Positions 1 through 8,496 are shown, numbered from the stretch's first letter. The stretch is DNA of 64,000 nucleotides from JAHJQZ01 sp963667595 (GCA_963667595.2 CAXXWD010000001.1:434001-498000), one strand, 5' to 3'. Program-made: numbers and translations. The notes: generated from the letters alone by a model not told the origin.

Positions 1-60
1 GAACAGATCTACCGGGCGACGACCATCCTTTCCGGCCACCCCTATCATCGCGGCGGCTAG
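1..60 (+). CDS. rlmH: RlmH C-terminus (partial): 23S rRNA (pseudouridine1915-N3)-methyltransferase
   Basis: The first 60 bases read in frame 1 as EQIYRATTILSGHPYHRGG followed by TAG. This matches the very conserved RlmH C-terminus (EQLYRAxxIxxxHPYHR), which carries residues of the SAM/knot site of this small SPOUT methyltransferase. The enzyme methylates pseudouridine 1915 in helix 69 of 23S rRNA. Only the tail is present and the rest lies upstream of the window. In Hyphomicrobiales rlmH commonly precedes the envC-ctpA-rppH block, which agrees with what follows here. The call rests on a short peptide, but the motif is distinctive. Confidence 0.8.
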   Translation, partial: EQIYRATTILSGHPYHRGG

Positions 61-98
61 CCGAACCTTTCCCCCCCATTTCAACGGATACACCAGAC

Positions 99-1148
99 AT
101 GCATGGCGAATACAAGGTTCCGGATGGCAAGCTCGTTACCGTCGATCTTGAAACGCGCGACGGCAGGCTTGAGGCCGTTCAGGTCGCCGGGGACTTCTTC
201 CTCGAACCCGCCGAGGCTCTTGGCGATATCGTGACGGCGCTCAACGGCCTGTCGGCCCGGGCGAGTATCGAGGAGATCGCCGGCGCGGTGAAAGCCGGCT
301 TGAGGCCCGATGCCGTGCTTATCGGCTTTTCGCCCGAAGCCGTGGGCATCGCCGTTCGCCGAGCGCTGGGAGAAAGCCGGACCTGGCGCGATTTCGACTG
401 GGAGATCATTCCGGGCCAGCCGGTTCGTCCCGCCATGCACATGGCGCTCGATTCCGTTCTGTCCAGGCAAGTTGCGGCCGGCCATCGCAAACCAACCCTC
501 AGATTCTGGGAATGGGAACGCCCGGCGATCATCATCGGCAATTTCCAGTCGCTCAAAAACGAGGTCGATCTCGAAGCCTGCGCCGAATACGGGGTAACGG
601 TGGTTCGGCGCGAAACCGGCGGCGGCGCCATGTTCGTCGAGCCGGGCACCATCATCACCTATTCGCTCTATGCGCCCGGCACGCTGGTCAGGGACATGAG
701 CTTTGCCGAGTCCTACGCCTTTCTCGACGACTGGGTGCTCAAAGCGCTGATCTCGCTCGGCATCGACGCCTTCTATAAGCCGCTCAACGACATTTCGAGC
801 TCCAAGGGCAAGATCGGCGGCGCCGCGCAACGGCGTCTTGGCGATGGCACCGTGTTGCACCACGTCACCATGAGCTACGACATGGATGCCGAAAAGATGG
901 TCAAGGTGCTGCGCATCGGGCGCGAAAAGCTTTCCGACAAGGGCACGACCAGCGCCGTCAAGCGCGTTGATCCCTTGCGCAGCCAGACCGGCCTCAGCCG
1001 CGAAGACGTGCTAAAGCGCATGAGCGACACCTTCGCGGATCTGTACGGGGCCACGCCCGGCGCGGTCACCCCGGAAGAATTCGCCGCCGCCGACACGCTC
1101 GCCAAAGAAAAGTTCGAGACCGAGGCCTGGCTCAGACACATTCCTTAA
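99..1148 (+). CDS. Lipoate--protein ligase family protein with N-terminal accessory domain
   Basis: This 349-aa protein attaches lipoate (or moves an octanoyl/lipoyl group) to lysines of 2-oxoacid dehydrogenase E2 or GcvH domains. The catalytic BPL/LplA-like fold occupies roughly residues 100-300. It has the ligand-loop motif RRETGGGAMF near residue 170 and the KIGGAAQRR motif whose lysine (K238) would contact the lipoyl-adenylate. The first ~90 residues (EYKVPDGKLV..., AGDFFLEP) resemble the LplA accessory domain, which in E. coli LplA sits at the C-terminus, so the domain order is permuted. The ATG at 99 lies 38 bp after the rlmH stop and gives a complete accessory domain. Substrate (lipoate or octanoate) cannot be told from sequence, so no symbol is given. 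Confidence 0.82.
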   Translation: MHGEYKVPDGKLVTVDLETRDGRLEAVQVAGDFFLEPAEALGDIVTALNGLSARASIEEIAGAVKAGLRPDAVLIGFSPEAVGIAVRRALGESRTWRDFDWEIIPGQPVRPAMHMALDSVLSRQVAAGHRKPTLRFWEWERPAIIIGNFQSLKNEVDLEACAEYGVTVVRRETGGGAMFVEPGTIITYSLYAPGTLVRDMSFAESYAFLDDWVLKALISLGIDAFYKPLNDISSSKGKIGGAAQRRLGDGTVLHHVTMSYDMDAEKMVKVLRIGREKLSDKGTTSAVKRVDPLRSQTGLSREDVLKRMSDTFADLYGATPGAVTPEEFAAADTLAKEKFETEAWLRHIP

Positions 1149-1275
1149 AAACGGGCGCCGCGTGTCTTTTCCGATGCCAGCCCGATCTTCATTCCGCGCA
1201 TTCGCTTGCGAAAACGCCCGCCTTTGTTGCCGTTGTCCCGATCGCGCCGTAATTTTCGTCTGATAAAGTGGGCTC

Positions 1276-2586
1276 ATGATTCGCCTGATCGGTCGCGGGG
1301 AGAAAAAAGGACTGAAAAGCGGTGCAAGCCTCGTGCTTGTCCTCGCCGCGCTTTTTGCCGTCCCGGTGCTTGGTGAGGACCCGTCCGTCCCCGAACTCGA
1401 CGAGGCCCAGGCCGAACTGATGGGCGTCGATGCCGATCTCGTGCTCAGCCGGGACAGGATCGAGGCCCTCAAGAAGGAACTGGCGGAAATGGATGGCGAT
1501 CGCAGCGAGCAGAACGCCGCGCTGATCGCCGCCGCCCAGCGCGTCAAGCTCACCGAGATCGAGATTTCCGCTTCCGAGGAAAAGCTGCACGCGCTGATCG
1601 AGCGCGAAACCGATCTCGGGGCCAGACTCGACGACGAGGACGAAGGCATATCGCGCCTGCTCGGCACGCTGGCGCGTATTTCGCGCAACCCGCCCCCGGC
1701 CCTCATCGTGGCGCCGAGCGATGCGCTCGGGGCCGCCCGCGCCGCTTCACTCCTGAGCGAGGTGCTGCCGCAGTTGCGCGACAAGGCCACCAGCGTTTCT
1801 GCCAACCTCGCCGACCTTACCAAAGTCCGCAAGACGGCCGAGGATGAGACCCAAACGCTCAAGGCCAATTATGCCGTGTTGTTCGAAGAACAACTAAGGA
1901 TCGCAACGCTTCTGGAAGCGCGCAAGCTGGGCATCACCCGCGACAATGATGCGCTTTCGTCCGAACAGGAAAAAGCCGACGACCTCGCCGCCCGGTCCGC
2001 CTCGCTCAACCAGCTCATCGACAATCTCGCCAACCGCATCGCCAGCGATCCCAACTCCGTTTCGACTTCCATATTGTCGACGCCGACCAAAACGCCCGAA
2101 GAGATCAAACTTGCGCTCGCCGATACGTCGCGCACGACGCCCGCCTTCGCCTTCACGGATGGCCTCGGGCTTCTCGATCGCCCGGCGGCCGGCGTGACGG
2201 TCATCGATTTCGGCGCCGATGACGGGTTTGGCGGCCGGTCGGACGGCATGTCCATCGTCACCCGCGCCGATGCCGAAGTCGTCGCCCCCGCGGACGGATG
2301 GGTGCTTTACAAGGGGCCTTACCTCAATTACGGCCAAATCATCATTCTCAATCCCGGTGACGGCTATTCCATCCTGCTCGCCGGACTCGAAACCATCGAT
2401 GTCGATATCGGACAATTCGTGCTTTTGGGCGAACCGATCGGCAACATGGGCTTGCGTACGATCGGCCAGGCGGTCACAACAGCCGCCGGCGCGTCGCGTC
2501 CGACCCTTTACGTCGAGTTGAGGCAGGGCGATACGCCGATCGATCCGGCGCCCTGGTGGCGCACCGAAGAGACCAGGAGTGGTTAA
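1276..2586 (+). CDS. envC: EnvC/LdpF-like murein hydrolase activator (degenerate LytM domain)
   Basis: A 436-aa secreted protein. An N-terminal hydrophobic segment (residues ~14-33) is followed by a long coiled coil rich in Glu/Lys/Ala/Leu (~35-270) and a C-terminal LytM/M23-like domain (~310-425). The zinc ligands of active M23 endopeptidases are absent: the region equivalent to HxxxD reads SDGMSI, and the one equivalent to HxH reads YSILLAGL. This is as in EnvC, which does not cleave peptidoglycan itself but activates periplasmic amidases at the division septum. The gene ends 5 bp before ctpA, so the two are probably co-transcribed. ATG at 1276 gives the signal/anchor segment; there is no strong Shine-Dalgarno sequence. 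Confidence 0.85.
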   Translation: MIRLIGRGEKKGLKSGASLVLVLAALFAVPVLGEDPSVPELDEAQAELMGVDADLVLSRDRIEALKKELAEMDGDRSEQNAALIAAAQRVKLTEIEISASEEKLHALIERETDLGARLDDEDEGISRLLGTLARISRNPPPALIVAPSDALGAARAASLLSEVLPQLRDKATSVSANLADLTKVRKTAEDETQTLKANYAVLFEEQLRIATLLEARKLGITRDNDALSSEQEKADDLAARSASLNQLIDNLANRIASDPNSVSTSILSTPTKTPEEIKLALADTSRTTPAFAFTDGLGLLDRPAAGVTVIDFGADDGFGGRSDGMSIVTRADAEVVAPADGWVLYKGPYLNYGQIIILNPGDGYSILLAGLETIDVDIGQFVLLGEPIGNMGLRTIGQAVTTAAGASRPTLYVELRQGDTPIDPAPWWRTEETRSG

Positions 2587-2591
2587 CCAGA

Positions 2592-3935
2592 ATGACTCTT
2601 TCGCCAATTCGCGCAATTCTGGCCAGCGCCCTTGTCGCTGGCTTTCTGATCGTTCCGTCCGCCCTGGCGCAGGATGCCGATGACGGTGCGTCCGCCGATG
2701 CCGTGACCCCGCGCAGCGACGCGGAAGTCTATGCAGATCTCCAGCTTTTCGGCGAAGTCTTCGACCGTATCCGCGCCGAATATGTCGACGTGCCGGACGA
2801 ACGCGACCTCATCCACGCCGCCATTAACGGCATGCTGACCTCGCTCGATCCGCATTCGTCCTATCTCGATCCAGTGGCCTATGAGGACACCAAAGTCGAC
2901 AATACCGGCGAATTCGGCGGTCTCGGCGTCGAAGTGACGATGGAAGACGGCATCATCAAGGTCGTTTCCCCCATCGACGACACGCCTGCCGCCAAGGCCG
3001 GCATCCTGCCCAACGACCTCATCGTCGAACTCAACGGCAAGCAGGTCTACGGCATGACCCTGGATGAAGCCCTGTCCATCATGAAGGGCCCCAAGGGCAC
3101 GGAACTCGACATGACCATCGTGCGCGAAGGCGTCGCGGACCCGATCAGCGTCCATCTGGTGCGCGACATCATTTCCCTCAGCGCCGTCAAGTCCTACACG
3201 CTGGATGGCGTCGGCGTGATGCGGCTGACCCGCTTTTCGGAACAGGCCTATGTCGGCATCGAGAAGGCCATCAACACCTTCTTCGACGACAATGACGGCA
3301 AGCCGCCTGCCGGTCTCATTCTCGATTTGAGAAACGATCCCGGCGGCCTCGTCGATCAGGCCATCGCCGTATCCGACGCCTTCCTGGCCCGCGGCGCCAT
3401 CGTTCTGACGCGTGGCCGCGTCCAGGATCAGGACGCCCGTTACGACGCAAAGCCGGACGATCTCGATGCCATGGTCAAGAACCTGCCGCTCGTCGTTCTC
3501 ATCAATGGCGGCACCGCCTCGGCGGCGGAGATCGTTGCCGGCGCCCTGCAGGACCAGAAGCGCGCCACGCTCGTGGGCACCCGGTCCTATGGCAAGGGCT
3601 CGGTGCAATCGATCATTTCGCTGGGCATCGATGGCGCCATGAAGCTGACCACAGCGCGTTATTACACGCCCAACAACCGCTCAATCCAGGCCGCCGGCAT
3701 CACCCCGGACATCGAGGTGCTGCAGGACGTGCCCGACGAGTTCAAGGGACATGACGAGATCCTGGGCGAAGCGGCGCTTTCGGGCCAGATCGGCGGTGGA
3801 ACCGAGGCCGAGGCGACCACAGGCTCCTCGATCTACGTTCCGCGCGAACACGCTGAGGACACGCAACTGCAATACGCCGTCAGGCTGATCCTGGGAGAGG
3901 AAACCAATTCGGCCTTCCCGCCCAAGGCGGACTAG
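2592..3935 (+). CDS. ctpA: S41 family C-terminal processing peptidase CtpA
   Basis: A 447-aa periplasmic serine protease. A signal peptide (MTLSPIRAILASALVAGFL... ending near ALAQ) precedes a conserved N-terminal region, a PDZ domain (about residues 95-180, GGLGVEV...) and the S41 tail-protease domain. The catalytic Ser310 lies in NGGTASAAEI and Lys335 in SYGKGSVQ, with the 25-residue spacing typical of CtpA. The family trims periplasmic and membrane proteins and peptidoglycan hydrolases from their C-termini. ATG 2592 was chosen over an upstream in-frame start at 2556 because the signal peptide begins there and the upstream part overlaps envC. Downstream, the TAG stop overlaps the CTAG boundary of a dispersed repeat. 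Confidence 0.93.
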   Translation: MTLSPIRAILASALVAGFLIVPSALAQDADDGASADAVTPRSDAEVYADLQLFGEVFDRIRAEYVDVPDERDLIHAAINGMLTSLDPHSSYLDPVAYEDTKVDNTGEFGGLGVEVTMEDGIIKVVSPIDDTPAAKAGILPNDLIVELNGKQVYGMTLDEALSIMKGPKGTELDMTIVREGVADPISVHLVRDIISLSAVKSYTLDGVGVMRLTRFSEQAYVGIEKAINTFFDDNDGKPPAGLILDLRNDPGGLVDQAIAVSDAFLARGAIVLTRGRVQDQDARYDAKPDDLDAMVKNLPLVVLINGGTASAAEIVAGALQDQKRATLVGTRSYGKGSVQSIISLGIDGAMKLTTARYYTPNNRSIQAAGITPDIEVLQDVPDEFKGHDEILGEAALSGQIGGGTEAEATTGSSIYVPREHAEDTQLQYAVRLILGEETNSAFPPKAD

Positions 3936-4068
3936 AACATCGGGCGAAAAAGCGGATGTGCGGTTTTCTTGCAAAACCGATGCGACCACTTTTCCGGCTC
4001 GAAAACGCGATAAGGCAAGACGCTGGAGCAGATCATCCGGCTCAATCAAGATGTGATCTGCTCCAGGC
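3932..4068 (+). repeat. Dispersed intergenic repeat, copy A (longest copy)
   Basis: Begins with CTAGAACATCGGGCG directly at the ctpA stop codon. It contains a head module (ATCGGGCGAAAAAGCGGATGT...GATGCGACCAC, matched at 54.67 kb), a middle module (CCACTTTTCCGGCTCGAAAACGCG, matched inverted at 12.7 and 14.2 kb) and a tail hairpin (GAGCAGATCA...TGATCTGCTC, matched at 20.02 kb). The tail is a near-perfect inverted repeat and may form an RNA hairpin. The family resembles the short mosaic repeats common between genes in Hyphomicrobiales. Confidence 0.7.
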
Positions 4069-4182
4069 GAAAGGCAGGTGAACCAAGGGCTCCAGCCGGA
4101 TTTGTTAGGAATTGCGGGTAGCCTTGAAAGGCTGATTCGTTCTTTTCGCAAAAAGGCTTCCGGCGCAAAAGGCGCAACGCGC

Positions 4183-5403
4183 ATGACCGATGAACTCGAT
4201 GCCCCGCTCGGGCCGAAGAAACGTCCCAGCATCCTGGACCGCGTGAAAAGCGTGCGCCTTCCGAAGGTGCACCGGCCGAAGACACGCCAGTTGAAATCGA
4301 AGCCGTCGCGCAACTGGCCGATCGGCCGGATCCTGTTTGCCACCATCGCCCTCATCTTCGTAGTGGCCTATGCCCGTATTGCGCTGGTCGACGACCCGTT
4401 GGGCGGACGGCCATCGATCGTCGTCGACATCTCCTCCTCGCGCAATTCCAACGCGGTGGCCAATGACGTCGTATACGCGCCGCCAAGCCGGCCCCAGGTC
4501 AAGCCCGAAACCCAAACGAGCGTTGCCGGATCCGATCCGCAGATTACCAAGGTGGATCCGGACCTGCCCGAAGTTGAGGTCGTTCCGGTCGGTTTGCGGG
4601 CGTTGACCGAATTCGGGGTCAATCCAGACCTGATCGAGGAAACGCCCAACGGGCCCATCCCGCAGATTTCCGGCAATGGCGACACGCCCTTTGCGAGCTA
4701 TTCCCGTGCTTCGGTGACCCCGACCTCCGCCGACGGTCAAGTCCTGATCGCCATTATCGTCACAGGGCTCGGACTCAACGAATCCAGCACGCTCGACGCC
4801 ATCGCCAAGCTGCCCGACAATGTCACCCTGGCGTTTGCCCCTTATGGCCGCAGCCTTCAGCGCACCACTGCGGCGGCGCGGGCCGAAGGGCACGAGATGC
4901 TGTTGCAGATCCCGATGGAACCGTTCGACTATCCGGACAGCGATCCCGGTCCGCAAACACTGCTGACCGGGCAGACGCCGCGGTCCAATCTCGACAAGCT
5001 TTACTGGCTGATGGCCCGCTTCGGCGGCTATTTCGGCGTGATGAACTATATGGGCGCGCGCTTCACCGCCTCGGCCGGCGATTTCGAGCCCTTCATGGAA
5101 GAAATCGGCACGCGCGGGCTCGGCTATGTCGACGACGGCTCGTCCAACCGTTCCATCGCGCCACAGATGGCGCGGCGCAACAAGGTGCCGTTCGGGCGTG
5201 GTGACACCGAAATCGACACCAACCCGACGCGCGGCGTTATTTTCGACCAACTTGCCGATCTCGAGGTCAGGGCCGCCGAACGGGGCTACGCCATCGGCAT
5301 CGCCTCCGCCCTGCCCGTCTCGATCGATGCCATTACCGAATGGGCCCAAGGGTTGAGAAGCCGTGGCGCGCTTCTCGTCCCCGTCAGCGCCATTATGGAG
5401 TAG
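4183..5403 (+). CDS. Divergent polysaccharide deacetylase family protein
   Basis: This 406-aa protein has a cytoplasmic basic N-terminus, one membrane segment (about residues 45-65, IGRILFATIALIFVVAYARI), a Pro/Thr-rich linker and a C-terminal divergent polysaccharide deacetylase domain (DUF610/PF04748, about residues 185-400; e.g. VLIAIIVTGLG, LLQIPMEPFDYP, GVMNYMGARF, YVDDGS). The family folds like NodB carbohydrate esterases, but the substrate is not established. It sits between ctpA and rppH on the same strand, as in other Hyphomicrobiales. ATG 4183 (MTDELDAPLG) was chosen; an upstream GTG at 4078 would add 35 residues of low-quality sequence beside the dispersed repeat. Confidence 0.85.
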   Translation: MTDELDAPLGPKKRPSILDRVKSVRLPKVHRPKTRQLKSKPSRNWPIGRILFATIALIFVVAYARIALVDDPLGGRPSIVVDISSSRNSNAVANDVVYAPPSRPQVKPETQTSVAGSDPQITKVDPDLPEVEVVPVGLRALTEFGVNPDLIEETPNGPIPQISGNGDTPFASYSRASVTPTSADGQVLIAIIVTGLGLNESSTLDAIAKLPDNVTLAFAPYGRSLQRTTAAARAEGHEMLLQIPMEPFDYPDSDPGPQTLLTGQTPRSNLDKLYWLMARFGGYFGVMNYMGARFTASAGDFEPFMEEIGTRGLGYVDDGSSNRSIAPQMARRNKVPFGRGDTEIDTNPTRGVIFDQLADLEVRAAERGYAIGIASALPVSIDAITEWAQGLRSRGALLVPVSAIME

Positions 5404-5411
5404 GATCCGAT

Positions 5412-5990
5412 ATGCCCAAATCCGAACCCGCCGTGCCCGACCGCGCGGCAATGCCCTACCGGCCCAATGCCGGCATCGCCCTGTTCAATCGCGACGGAAA
5501 GGTGTGGATCGGCCGGCGTCTCGATTACCCGGACGATGCCGAACCGCATGCCTGGCAGATGCCGCAGGGCGGGATCGACACCGGCGAGGAACCGGTCGAC
5601 GCCGCCGTGCGCGAACTCTTCGAGGAAACCAACATCTCCTCTATCTCGCTTCTGACCACCGCGCCGGACTGGCTGCAATACGATCTGCCGGACGCGGAAC
5701 TGGGGCGGGCGCTCAAGGGCAAATATCGCGGCCAGCGCCAGAAATGGTTCGCCGCCCTGTTCGAGGGCGAAGAAAGCGAAATCGACATCGCAACGCCCGG
5801 AGGCGGCAAGCACAAGGCGGAATTCGGCGCCTGGCGCTGGGAAGACCTCGACAAACTCCCCGACCTCGTCGTGCCGTTCAAGCGCGCCGTCTATCTCGAA
5901 ATCGTCGCCGCCTTTCGCGATATCCCCGACAAGCTCGGTCGTCTCGACGAGATCGACGGCTGGGGCGAAACGGATCTGGACCCGCAATGA
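5412..5990 (+). CDS. rppH: RNA pyrophosphohydrolase RppH (Nudix)
   Basis: A 192-aa Nudix hydrolase that removes pyrophosphate from 5'-triphosphorylated RNAs (and hydrolyses dinucleoside polyphosphates), starting 5'-end-dependent decay. The Nudix box is complete (GGIDTGEEPVDAAVREL followed by FEETNI), with the catalytic glutamates of REL-x-EE present; the usual Gly after EE-x is Asn here. N-terminal YRPNAGIALFNRDGKVWIGRR and HAWQMPQGG are characteristic of the RppH/InvA subfamily. Start ATG 5412 is 8 bp after the deacetylase stop. The stop overlaps the ATG of the racemase gene (ATGA), so the two are translationally coupled. Confidence 0.93.
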   Translation: MPKSEPAVPDRAAMPYRPNAGIALFNRDGKVWIGRRLDYPDDAEPHAWQMPQGGIDTGEEPVDAAVRELFEETNISSISLLTTAPDWLQYDLPDAELGRALKGKYRGQRQKWFAALFEGEESEIDIATPGGGKHKAEFGAWRWEDLDKLPDLVVPFKRAVYLEIVAAFRDIPDKLGRLDEIDGWGETDLDPQ

Positions 5991-6706
5991 AGACCATTGG
6001 CCTGATCGGCGGCATGTCCTGGGAATCGACGGCGCATTACTACGCCGTGATGAACCGGGAAACGGCCCGGTTGCGCGGCGGTCTCAGTTCGGCGCCGATC
6101 CTTCTCGACTCGCTCGATTTCGCCCCTATTGCTGACATGCTGGCCGGCGAACGCTTTGAGGAAATAGAAAGACTCATCACCAACAGTGCCGAACGGCTGG
6201 AACGGGCCGGCGCCGGGTTGATCGGAATGGCCTGCAATACCATGCACATCGTCGCGCCCGCCATCGAGGCGGCGCTTTCGATCCCGTTCCTTCACATCGC
6301 CGATCCCACCGCCGATGCCCTTGAGCAGGACGGCATTACCCGCGTCGGCCTTCTGGGCACCCGGGTCACCCTCGAAATGCCATTTTACCGCGACCGGCTC
6401 GCGGCACGCGGGTTCGACGTGCTGGTGCCCGAGATCAACGTCACCAATCTCGATGCCATCATCTCCAGAGAACTGTGCAAGGGCGTCGTGAGCGAACCCT
6501 CGCGCCGCGCCTATGTCGAAGCCATCGGCCTTCTGGCGACACGCGGTGCCGAGGCCGTCATTCTCGGCTGCACCGAAATCGGCATGCTGATCGAGGAGTC
6601 CGTGTCGCCGCTTCCGGTCTACGACACCACCGAACTGCACGCCAGGGCGCTGGTCGCGGCGGCGCTGGAGGAATCGGACCGCCCTGCGATTTCAGCCTTA
6701 TCCTGA
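5987..6706 (+). CDS. Aspartate/glutamate racemase family protein (YgeA-like)
   Basis: A 239-aa PLP-independent amino-acid racemase of the Asp/Glu superfamily. Both catalytic cysteines are visible: C83 in GMACNTMH and C195 in ILGCTEIGM, with the N-terminal IGLIGGMSWEST substrate loop. Enzymes of the YgeA type interconvert L- and D-amino acids with broad specificity (homoserine, glutamate and others), so the exact substrate is unknown. It overlaps rppH by 4 bp (ATGA) and ends just before a strong bidirectional terminator, making it the last gene of the ctpA-rppH run. D-amino acid production would fit the envelope theme of the operon, but that is inference. Confidence 0.88.
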   Translation: MKTIGLIGGMSWESTAHYYAVMNRETARLRGGLSSAPILLDSLDFAPIADMLAGERFEEIERLITNSAERLERAGAGLIGMACNTMHIVAPAIEAALSIPFLHIADPTADALEQDGITRVGLLGTRVTLEMPFYRDRLAARGFDVLVPEINVTNLDAIISRELCKGVVSEPSRRAYVEAIGLLATRGAEAVILGCTEIGMLIEESVSPLPVYDTTELHARALVAAALEESDRPAISALS

Positions 6707-6744
6707 CAAAAGGGCCTGCCGGAACGAACCGGCAGGCCCTTTTG
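6707..6744. terminator. Bidirectional intrinsic terminator
   Basis: A perfect 12-bp stem (AGGGCCTGCCGG / CCGGCAGGCCCT) with a 6-nt loop (AACGAA), flanked by AAA on the left and TTTT on the right. It lies between the convergent racemase (+) and alcohol dehydrogenase (-) genes and should stop transcription from both sides. Confidence 0.88.
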
Positions 6745-6763
6745 CCGTGCAGGATCGTATGGA

Positions 6764-7861
6764 CTACATCCTGAGGATCGCCTTGATGGCCGTGCCATTG
6801 GCCGAGGCGGCGACCGCGTCGTTGATCTTGTCGAACGGGAAGAAGGTGATCAGCTTGTCGAAGGGGAAGCGTCCCTGCTGCCACAGCGTGATCAGCGTCG
6901 GAATGTAGACGTCCGGATTCGACTCGCCCTCGACCACGCCGATCAGCCGCCGGCCGCCGGACATGAAGTGGGTCTCGTTCAGAACGATCTCGGTGTCGGG
7001 ACCCGATGCCCCGACGATGGCACAGGCGCCCTTCAGCGCGAGAGATTCCACCGCCTGCCGAATCACCTTGGGCGAACCGGTGGTGTCGAAGGCGTAGTTG
7101 AGGCCGTAGCCGGTGATCTTCATGATCTCCTTGACGCTGTCGACCTTGCTGGGGTTGATCACATGGGTGGCGCCCAGTTCCTTGGCCAGCTCAAGCCGCG
7201 AGTCGACCAGATCGACCGCGATAATGGTGGTGGCGCCCTGCAGCACCGCACCCATCACCCCTGCCAGACCCACCGTGCCGGCGCCGAAGACGGCGATCGA
7301 ACTGCCGGCCTCGACTGCCAGGGCATTCATCACGCTGCCGGCGCCCGTCTGGATGCCGCAGCCGAGCGGTCCGAGCTTTTCCAGTTCGACGTCCTTGGGC
7401 ACCTTGATCGCGTTGCGTTCGTGGCACAGCGAATAGGTGGCGAAGGAGGACTGGCCAAAGAAATTCGAATGCACCGGCTTGCCATTTGCCGACAGCGAAC
7501 TGGTCCCGTCCGTGCGATGGGCCATGAAATTCAAGTCGAACTGATTGTGGCAATAGGTGGTGTCGTGGTTGAGGCAGGCCGGGCAGGTGCCGCAGGTATC
7601 CATGGTCATCACCACATGATCGCCCGGCTGGACCTTGGAAACCTTGCTGCCCACCTTCTCGACAATACCGGCGCCTTCGTGTCCCAGGACGACAGGTAGC
7701 GGCGTCGGCAACTGGCCTTCGATCACTGCCATGTCGGTGTGACAAAGTCCCGTCGCCACAAGCCGGACGAGAATTTCGTCGTCGCGCGGCTCTTCAAGAT
7801 CGAGCTGTTCAAGGCTCATGGGCTTATGGTGATCGTAAGCGACTGCTGCCGTGATCTTCAT
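6764..7861 (-). CDS. Zinc-dependent alcohol dehydrogenase (aryl/benzyl-alcohol type)
   Basis: A 365-aa medium-chain dehydrogenase/reductase. The catalytic zinc site starts with TGLCHTD and GHEGAGIV, and the structural zinc site shows the spaced cysteines CGTCPACLNHDTTYC. The Rossmann motif GAGTVG lies near residue 195. The overall pattern (DLNFMAHRTDGTSSL, GCGIQTGAG) is that of XylB/AreB-like aryl-alcohol dehydrogenases oxidising alcohols to aldehydes with NAD+. Start ATG 7861 (MKITAAV) has an AGGATATCC ribosome site; an in-frame extension to 8077 reads as non-coding. It is a single gene whose 383-bp upstream region contains an inverted repeat (7941-7972) that could be an operator. Confidence 0.9.
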   Translation of the reverse strand: MKITAAVAYDHHKPMSLEQLDLEEPRDDEILVRLVATGLCHTDMAVIEGQLPTPLPVVLGHEGAGIVEKVGSKVSKVQPGDHVVMTMDTCGTCPACLNHDTTYCHNQFDLNFMAHRTDGTSSLSANGKPVHSNFFGQSSFATYSLCHERNAIKVPKDVELEKLGPLGCGIQTGAGSVMNALAVEAGSSIAVFGAGTVGLAGVMGAVLQGATTIIAVDLVDSRLELAKELGATHVINPSKVDSVKEIMKITGYGLNYAFDTTGSPKVIRQAVESLALKGACAIVGASGPDTEIVLNETHFMSGGRRLIGVVEGESNPDVYIPTLITLWQQGRFPFDKLITFFPFDKINDAVAASANGTAIKAILRM

Positions 7862-8244
7862 TTGGATATCCTGATGATATGTTGATCGAGTCCAGTGCCG
7901 CCCGGAAAAGGGTACCGGCAATGCGGCCTTGAGCCGATTGCTGCCACACAAAGCGTATTCACCCCGTGGCAGTCGATGAACGTCCTCAGGTTGAACCGCC
8001 TTCGCATGAATTGCCAAAGGGCGGCGCCTATGGACTACGCTTCCGCAATCCGTACGTCCAGTACGGCAGGAACGCACAGTCCGGTTTCGGTTGACAGGAT
8101 GTCACCAACCGCCTCGGGATGCCGACAAACTGTCGACACATCCGTCCGTCGGGGCGTTGGCGCAGGGCCAATCAAAGCATCAAGCAAAGATACGAACATC
8201 GGTTTTTCGGTAAAAACCGATGTTCCGGACAGGACGCTCTCCGG
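7862..8244. other. Intergenic region, 383 bp, between the alcohol dehydrogenase gene and ubiK
   Basis: Both flanking genes point left, so this holds the dehydrogenase promoter and the 3' end of the ubiK transcript. Two structures are visible. CTGCCAC at 7941-7947 and GTGGCAG at 7966-7972 form a 7-bp inverted repeat with an 18-bp spacer, a plausible regulator site. At 8194-8225 there is a perfect hairpin. No open frame here looks protein-like. Confidence 0.6.
8194..8225 (-). terminator. Perfect 14-bp hairpin downstream of ubiK (possible terminator)
   Basis: GAACATCGGTTTTT pairs with AAAAACCGATGTTC across the 4-nt loop CGGT. It lies 20 bp past the ubiK stop in the direction of transcription. 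No T-tract follows the stem on the minus strand, so a terminator role is plausible but not certain. The stem sequence also resembles the head module of the dispersed repeats. Confidence 0.5.
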
Positions 8245-8496
8245 TCAGGCGTCCGTTTTCTTCTTGGTCCGGAAAGCGGCAAGTTCCTTGCGCAGGGTCG
8301 CGATTTCCTCGCCCTGGGCCTGAACCAGTTCCTTGAGCGCGTTGTAATCCTCGCGCCTCACCAGATCCATGTCCGCCACCCAGCGTTCGCCCTGGGTCTT
8401 GATCACGGTTTCCACCTCGCGTCTCAGCCCGTCCGCCACCGAGGCGGCATCATTCATCAACCGGCCGAGATCATCGAATACCTTGGATTGCGCCAT
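8245..8496 (-). CDS. ubiK: UbiK family accessory factor (BMFP domain)
   Basis: An 83-aa protein with the BMFP/membrane-fusogenic fold: an amphipathic N-terminal helix (SKVFDDLGRLMNDAASVADGLRREVE) and a C-terminal coiled coil (LVRREDYNALKELVQAQGEEIATLRKELAA) ending in a basic tail. UbiK assists aerobic ubiquinone biosynthesis as a scaffold with UbiJ-type proteins at the membrane. The VRREDYxALKxLV motif is diagnostic. ATG 8496 was chosen because family members start MAQS/MSQS; the in-frame extension to 8601 is unlikely. It is a single gene next to the divergent lgt. Confidence 0.85.
   Translation of the reverse strand: MAQSKVFDDLGRLMNDAASVADGLRREVETVIKTQGERWVADMDLVRREDYNALKELVQAQGEEIATLRKELAAFRTKKKTDA

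Noticed and set aside
81..863. Minus-strand frame opposite the lipoate ligase-like gene
   Set aside because: Shadow frame without motifs; the plus strand has conserved catalytic motifs.
2290..2500. Active M23 endopeptidase in the envC-like protein
   Set aside because: All expected zinc ligands are replaced, so it is an activator-type LytM domain.
4105..5451. A 448-codon minus-strand frame opposite the polysaccharide deacetylase
   Set aside because: Antisense shadow; the plus-strand product has recognisable family motifs.
7862..7940. Possible sigma-54 promoter before the alcohol dehydrogenase gene
   Set aside because: The minus strand has GGCAC but no GC at the required spacing for a -24/-12 element.
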